From Lysobacter enzymogenes (GTDB taxonomy: Bacteria > Pseudomonadota > Gammaproteobacteria > Xanthomonadales > Xanthomonadaceae), in assembly GCF_017355525.1 (NCBI RefSeq), contig NZ_CP067395.1, positions 4,681,001 through 4,745,000 on the forward strand: DNA of 64,000 nucleotides, in the 5' to 3' direction. A program made the translations under genes and the position numbers. The notes beneath the pieces are model-generated. The model ran no database searches and was not told the DNA's origin. It worked only from the letters and a program-made list of their open reading frames with translations. This document shows, one piece after another, positions 61,389-64,000 of this stretch; the first letter of the stretch is position 1; each line of letters opens with the position of its first letter.

Positions 61389-61403
61389 TGAGAATGATTC
61401 TCA
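61389..61403. promoter_or_regulatory. Fur box for the DUF2061 gene
   Basis: TGAGAATGATTCTCA is a perfect 7-1-7 palindrome and matches TGATAAT-N-ATTATCA at 12 of 14 positions. It lies 16 nt upstream of the DUF2061 start, where Fur would block transcription or initiation. Confidence 0.75.
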
Positions 61404-61695
61404 ACATACGCCTTTGCGGGCCAAATGCAAATCGAACGATGCGACCGTTTTCATAGTTTCGGTCTATCATGACCGGCGTCGGATCGCCCGGGCTTACCTC
61501 CCAGGTAATTCAACGCAGTAGCGCTTGGCCGCATAGTCGGCGCCGTGAACGCGCAGACTTCCGCCGCCGCCGCCGCGCAACACCTCGCCTATGGCAAGGC
61601 CGTGACTGCCGCCGGTTGCCGCAAAGTCGCCCTCGTTCTATACTTTTGCGGCTCTACCGGGCGCTTTGCGCCAACCCCAGACCGACGAGACCCGC
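61404..61695. other. leader and promoter region of the ATP synthase operon
   Basis: The stretch between the Fur box and atpI has no convincing gene; a 178-residue open frame starting at 61545 overlaps the promoter and atpI and lacks family features. A second AT-rich part (61437-61470, GTTTTCATAGTTTCGG...TATCAT) may hold another promoter. The main candidate promoter is annotated separately. Confidence 0.5.
61616..61644 (+). promoter_or_regulatory. sigma-70-type promoter of the atp operon
   Basis: TTGCCG (61616-61621, 4 of 6) and TATACT (61639-61644, 5 of 6) are separated by exactly 17 bp. Transcription would start near 61651, 45 nt before the atpI GTG. Confidence 0.6.
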
Positions 61696-62064
61696 GTGCA
61701 CGATCCATTGTCCGCAGGCCGCCGGCTGGCGTCGCGCGCGATTGCTTGGCAAGCCGGCGCGACGGCGCTGGTCGCGCTGGCCTTCCTCTCCCTCGGCGCC
61801 TCATCCGCGTTGGCGGCTGCGGTCGGCGGTGGCGCGGTGGTGGCCGGCAATCTCGCGGCCTCCAGGATGGCGTTGGGGGGCGGCGTGCAACCGGCCGGGT
61901 CGGCGATCGGGCGGTTGCTGCTCGGAGTCATATTCAAGTGGGTGGCGGTATTGGCGGTGCTCGGCCTGGGAATGGCCGTGTGGCGCTTGCCTCCCCTTCC
62001 AATGCTGGTGGGTCTGTCGGCGGCGACGCTGGCGTTCGTACTGGCCAATCTTTTGAAACGATAG
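61696..62064 (+). CDS. atpI: ATP synthase protein I
   Basis: The 122-residue protein has four hydrophobic helices and begins MHDPLSAGRRLASRAIAWQAGATALVALAFL (in part). AtpI proteins help c-ring assembly and are encoded first in many atp operons; position and topology fit. The GTG at 61696 was chosen over TTG 61666 because it places the Arg-rich start at the family position. It ends immediately before atpB. Confidence 0.8.
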   Translation: MHDPLSAGRRLASRAIAWQAGATALVALAFLSLGASSALAAAVGGGAVVAGNLAASRMALGGGVQPAGSAIGRLLLGVIFKWVAVLAVLGLGMAVWRLPPLPMLVGLSAATLAFVLANLLKR

Positions 62065-62904
<840 letters not shown>

Positions 62905-62952
62905 CCCGAGTTCCACCTTTAAGTTCTTTGCGCGTTTCACCCTTTCCTTTAG

Positions 62953-63285
<333 letters not shown>

Positions 63286-63297
63286 GTTGCTCGAAAC

Positions 63298-63323
63298 GAG
63301 CCGTCCGCGCGAGCGGGCGGCTC
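63298..63323 (+). promoter_or_regulatory. intercistronic stem-loop between atpE and atpF
   Basis: GAGCCGTCCGC and GCGGGCGGCTC pair over 11 bp in RNA (one G-U pair) around a GCGA (GNRA) tetraloop. There is no U-tract. Such hairpins after atpE often stabilise the c-subunit message so that it is made in excess. Confidence 0.6.
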
Positions 63324-63363
63324 TCCCGGGCGTCAGCGCCCGCAGCGTCCCATCGGAGCTGTC

Positions 63364-63834
63364 ATGAATATCAACATGACCTTCTTCGGCCAGATGATCA
63401 CGTTCGCGATCCTCATCTGGTTCACGATGAAGTTCATTTGGCCGCCCCTGAACAAGGCGATCGAAGAACGGCAACAAAAGATTGCCCAGGGCCTGGCGAA
63501 TGCCGAAGGCGCTGAGGTGCTCATCCAGCAGGCGCGCGCGCAGGCCGATGAGATCGTGCGCGAAGCCCGCGTCAAGGCCAACGAAGTGGTCGAGCAGGCG
63601 CATTCGCGCGCCAATCAGATCGTCGACCAGGCCAAGACCGACGCGATGGTGGAAGCCACGCGCCTGAAGGCGCTGGCCGATGCCGAAATCGCCGCCGCTG
63701 CCGACCGCGCCCGCGAGGATCTGCGCAAGCAGGTGTCCGCGCTGGCCGTGACCGGCGCCGAGAAGCTGCTCAAGCGCGAAATCGACGCCAACGCCCACAA
63801 GGCGCTGCTCGACGAGCTGGCCGCGGAAATCTGA
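63364..63834 (+). CDS. atpF: ATP synthase F0 subunit b
   Basis: The 156-residue protein begins [29 protein letters not shown] (in part), one membrane helix, followed by a long charged helix ([17 protein letters not shown] and on) that forms the peripheral stalk. Length is normal. It lies 17 nt before atpH. Confidence 0.96.
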   Translation: MNINMTFFGQMITFAILIWFTMKFIWPPLNKAIEERQQKIAQGLANAEGAEVLIQQARAQADEIVREARVKANEVVEQAHSRANQIVDQAKTDAMVEATRLKALADAEIAAAADRAREDLRKQVSALAVTGAEKLLKREIDANAHKALLDELAAEI

Positions 63835-63851
63835 CCGGAACGCCCCACGCG

Positions 63852-64000
63852 ATGAGCCAGAACCTCACCCTCGCCCGTCCGTACGCCCGCGCCGCGTTTG
63901 CGCTGGCGCGCGAAGCCGGCCGCGCCGCCGAATGGTCGCAAGCGCTCGCCTTCTCGGCGCGCGTCGCCGCCGATCCGCAGGCGCAGTCGCTGCTCGGCCA
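63852..64000 (+). CDS. atpH: ATP synthase F1 subunit delta (start only)
   Basis: The visible 49 codons start [21 protein letters not shown], the standard delta N-terminus (ARPYARAAF). It joins the F1 head to the b stalk. The gene continues beyond the window. Start codon ATG 63852. Confidence 0.95.
   Translation, partial: MSQNLTLARPYARAAFALAREAGRAAEWSQALAFSARVAADPQAQSLLG

Overview
The window is GC-rich chromosomal DNA that reads as a gammaproteobacterium of the Xanthomonadaceae/Lysobacteraceae, most likely a Lysobacter. The reasons are the strong G/C third-position bias, the 'TGTAGGAGCGGC' and 'CCCTCATCCGCCCCTTCGG' type intergenic repeats, a dihydrolipoamide dehydrogenase carrying its own lipoyl domain beside the E2 gene, and the atpIBEFH order. 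No tRNA, rRNA, insertion sequence, prophage or CRISPR array was found.

Layout. 1-2500: the start of an ECF (FecI-like) sigma gene behind a Fur box, a small Cys-rich exported protein, a hypothetical protein, and an Rrf2 regulator coupled to a thioredoxin-reductase-like flavoprotein. 2879-18876: a two-gene surface operon. A 4069-residue exported protein is built from 21 near-identical 121-residue DUF11-type units with three variant units interspersed, and ends in two OmpA-type domains. It is translationally coupled to a 1263-residue outer-membrane protein. 19071-21187: metC-like lyase, another Cys-rich exported peptide and a ribbon-helix-helix protein.

21270-30714: a low-oxygen/redox block. 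It holds an OmpR-type regulator with a hybrid histidine kinase, a Crp/Fnr regulator without iron-sulfur ligands, a strongly shortened class II ribonucleotide-reductase relative, a universal stress protein and the cytochrome bd operon cydP-cydA-cydB-cydX-ybgE. Four FNR-type boxes (TTGAT/C-N4-ATCAA) lie in front of these transcription units, so the block looks like a local regulon.

30731-54115: ordinary housekeeping and accessory genes. These include a LysE exporter, SDR/VOC pair, two LysR regulators, an enol-lactonase-like hydrolase, RcnB-like and EF-hand exported proteins, dadA without a normal start codon, tesA divergent from ybbA-ybbP, rsmC-rsuA-HAD, yajQ, a zinc alcohol dehydrogenase, transporters and an OmpW porin. 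Several gaps hold REP-like palindromic repeats. 54790-59925: a DUF2884-like protein and the E2 and E3 genes of the pyruvate dehydrogenase complex. 60055-61373: an outer-membrane barrel and a Fur-boxed DUF2061 gene. 61696 to the end: the ATP synthase operon, cut off inside atpH.

The two most unusual items are the giant repeat protein with its partner barrel, and the FNR-box block that includes a ribonucleotide-reductase remnant. All functions are inferred from sequence reading only; no database search was run.
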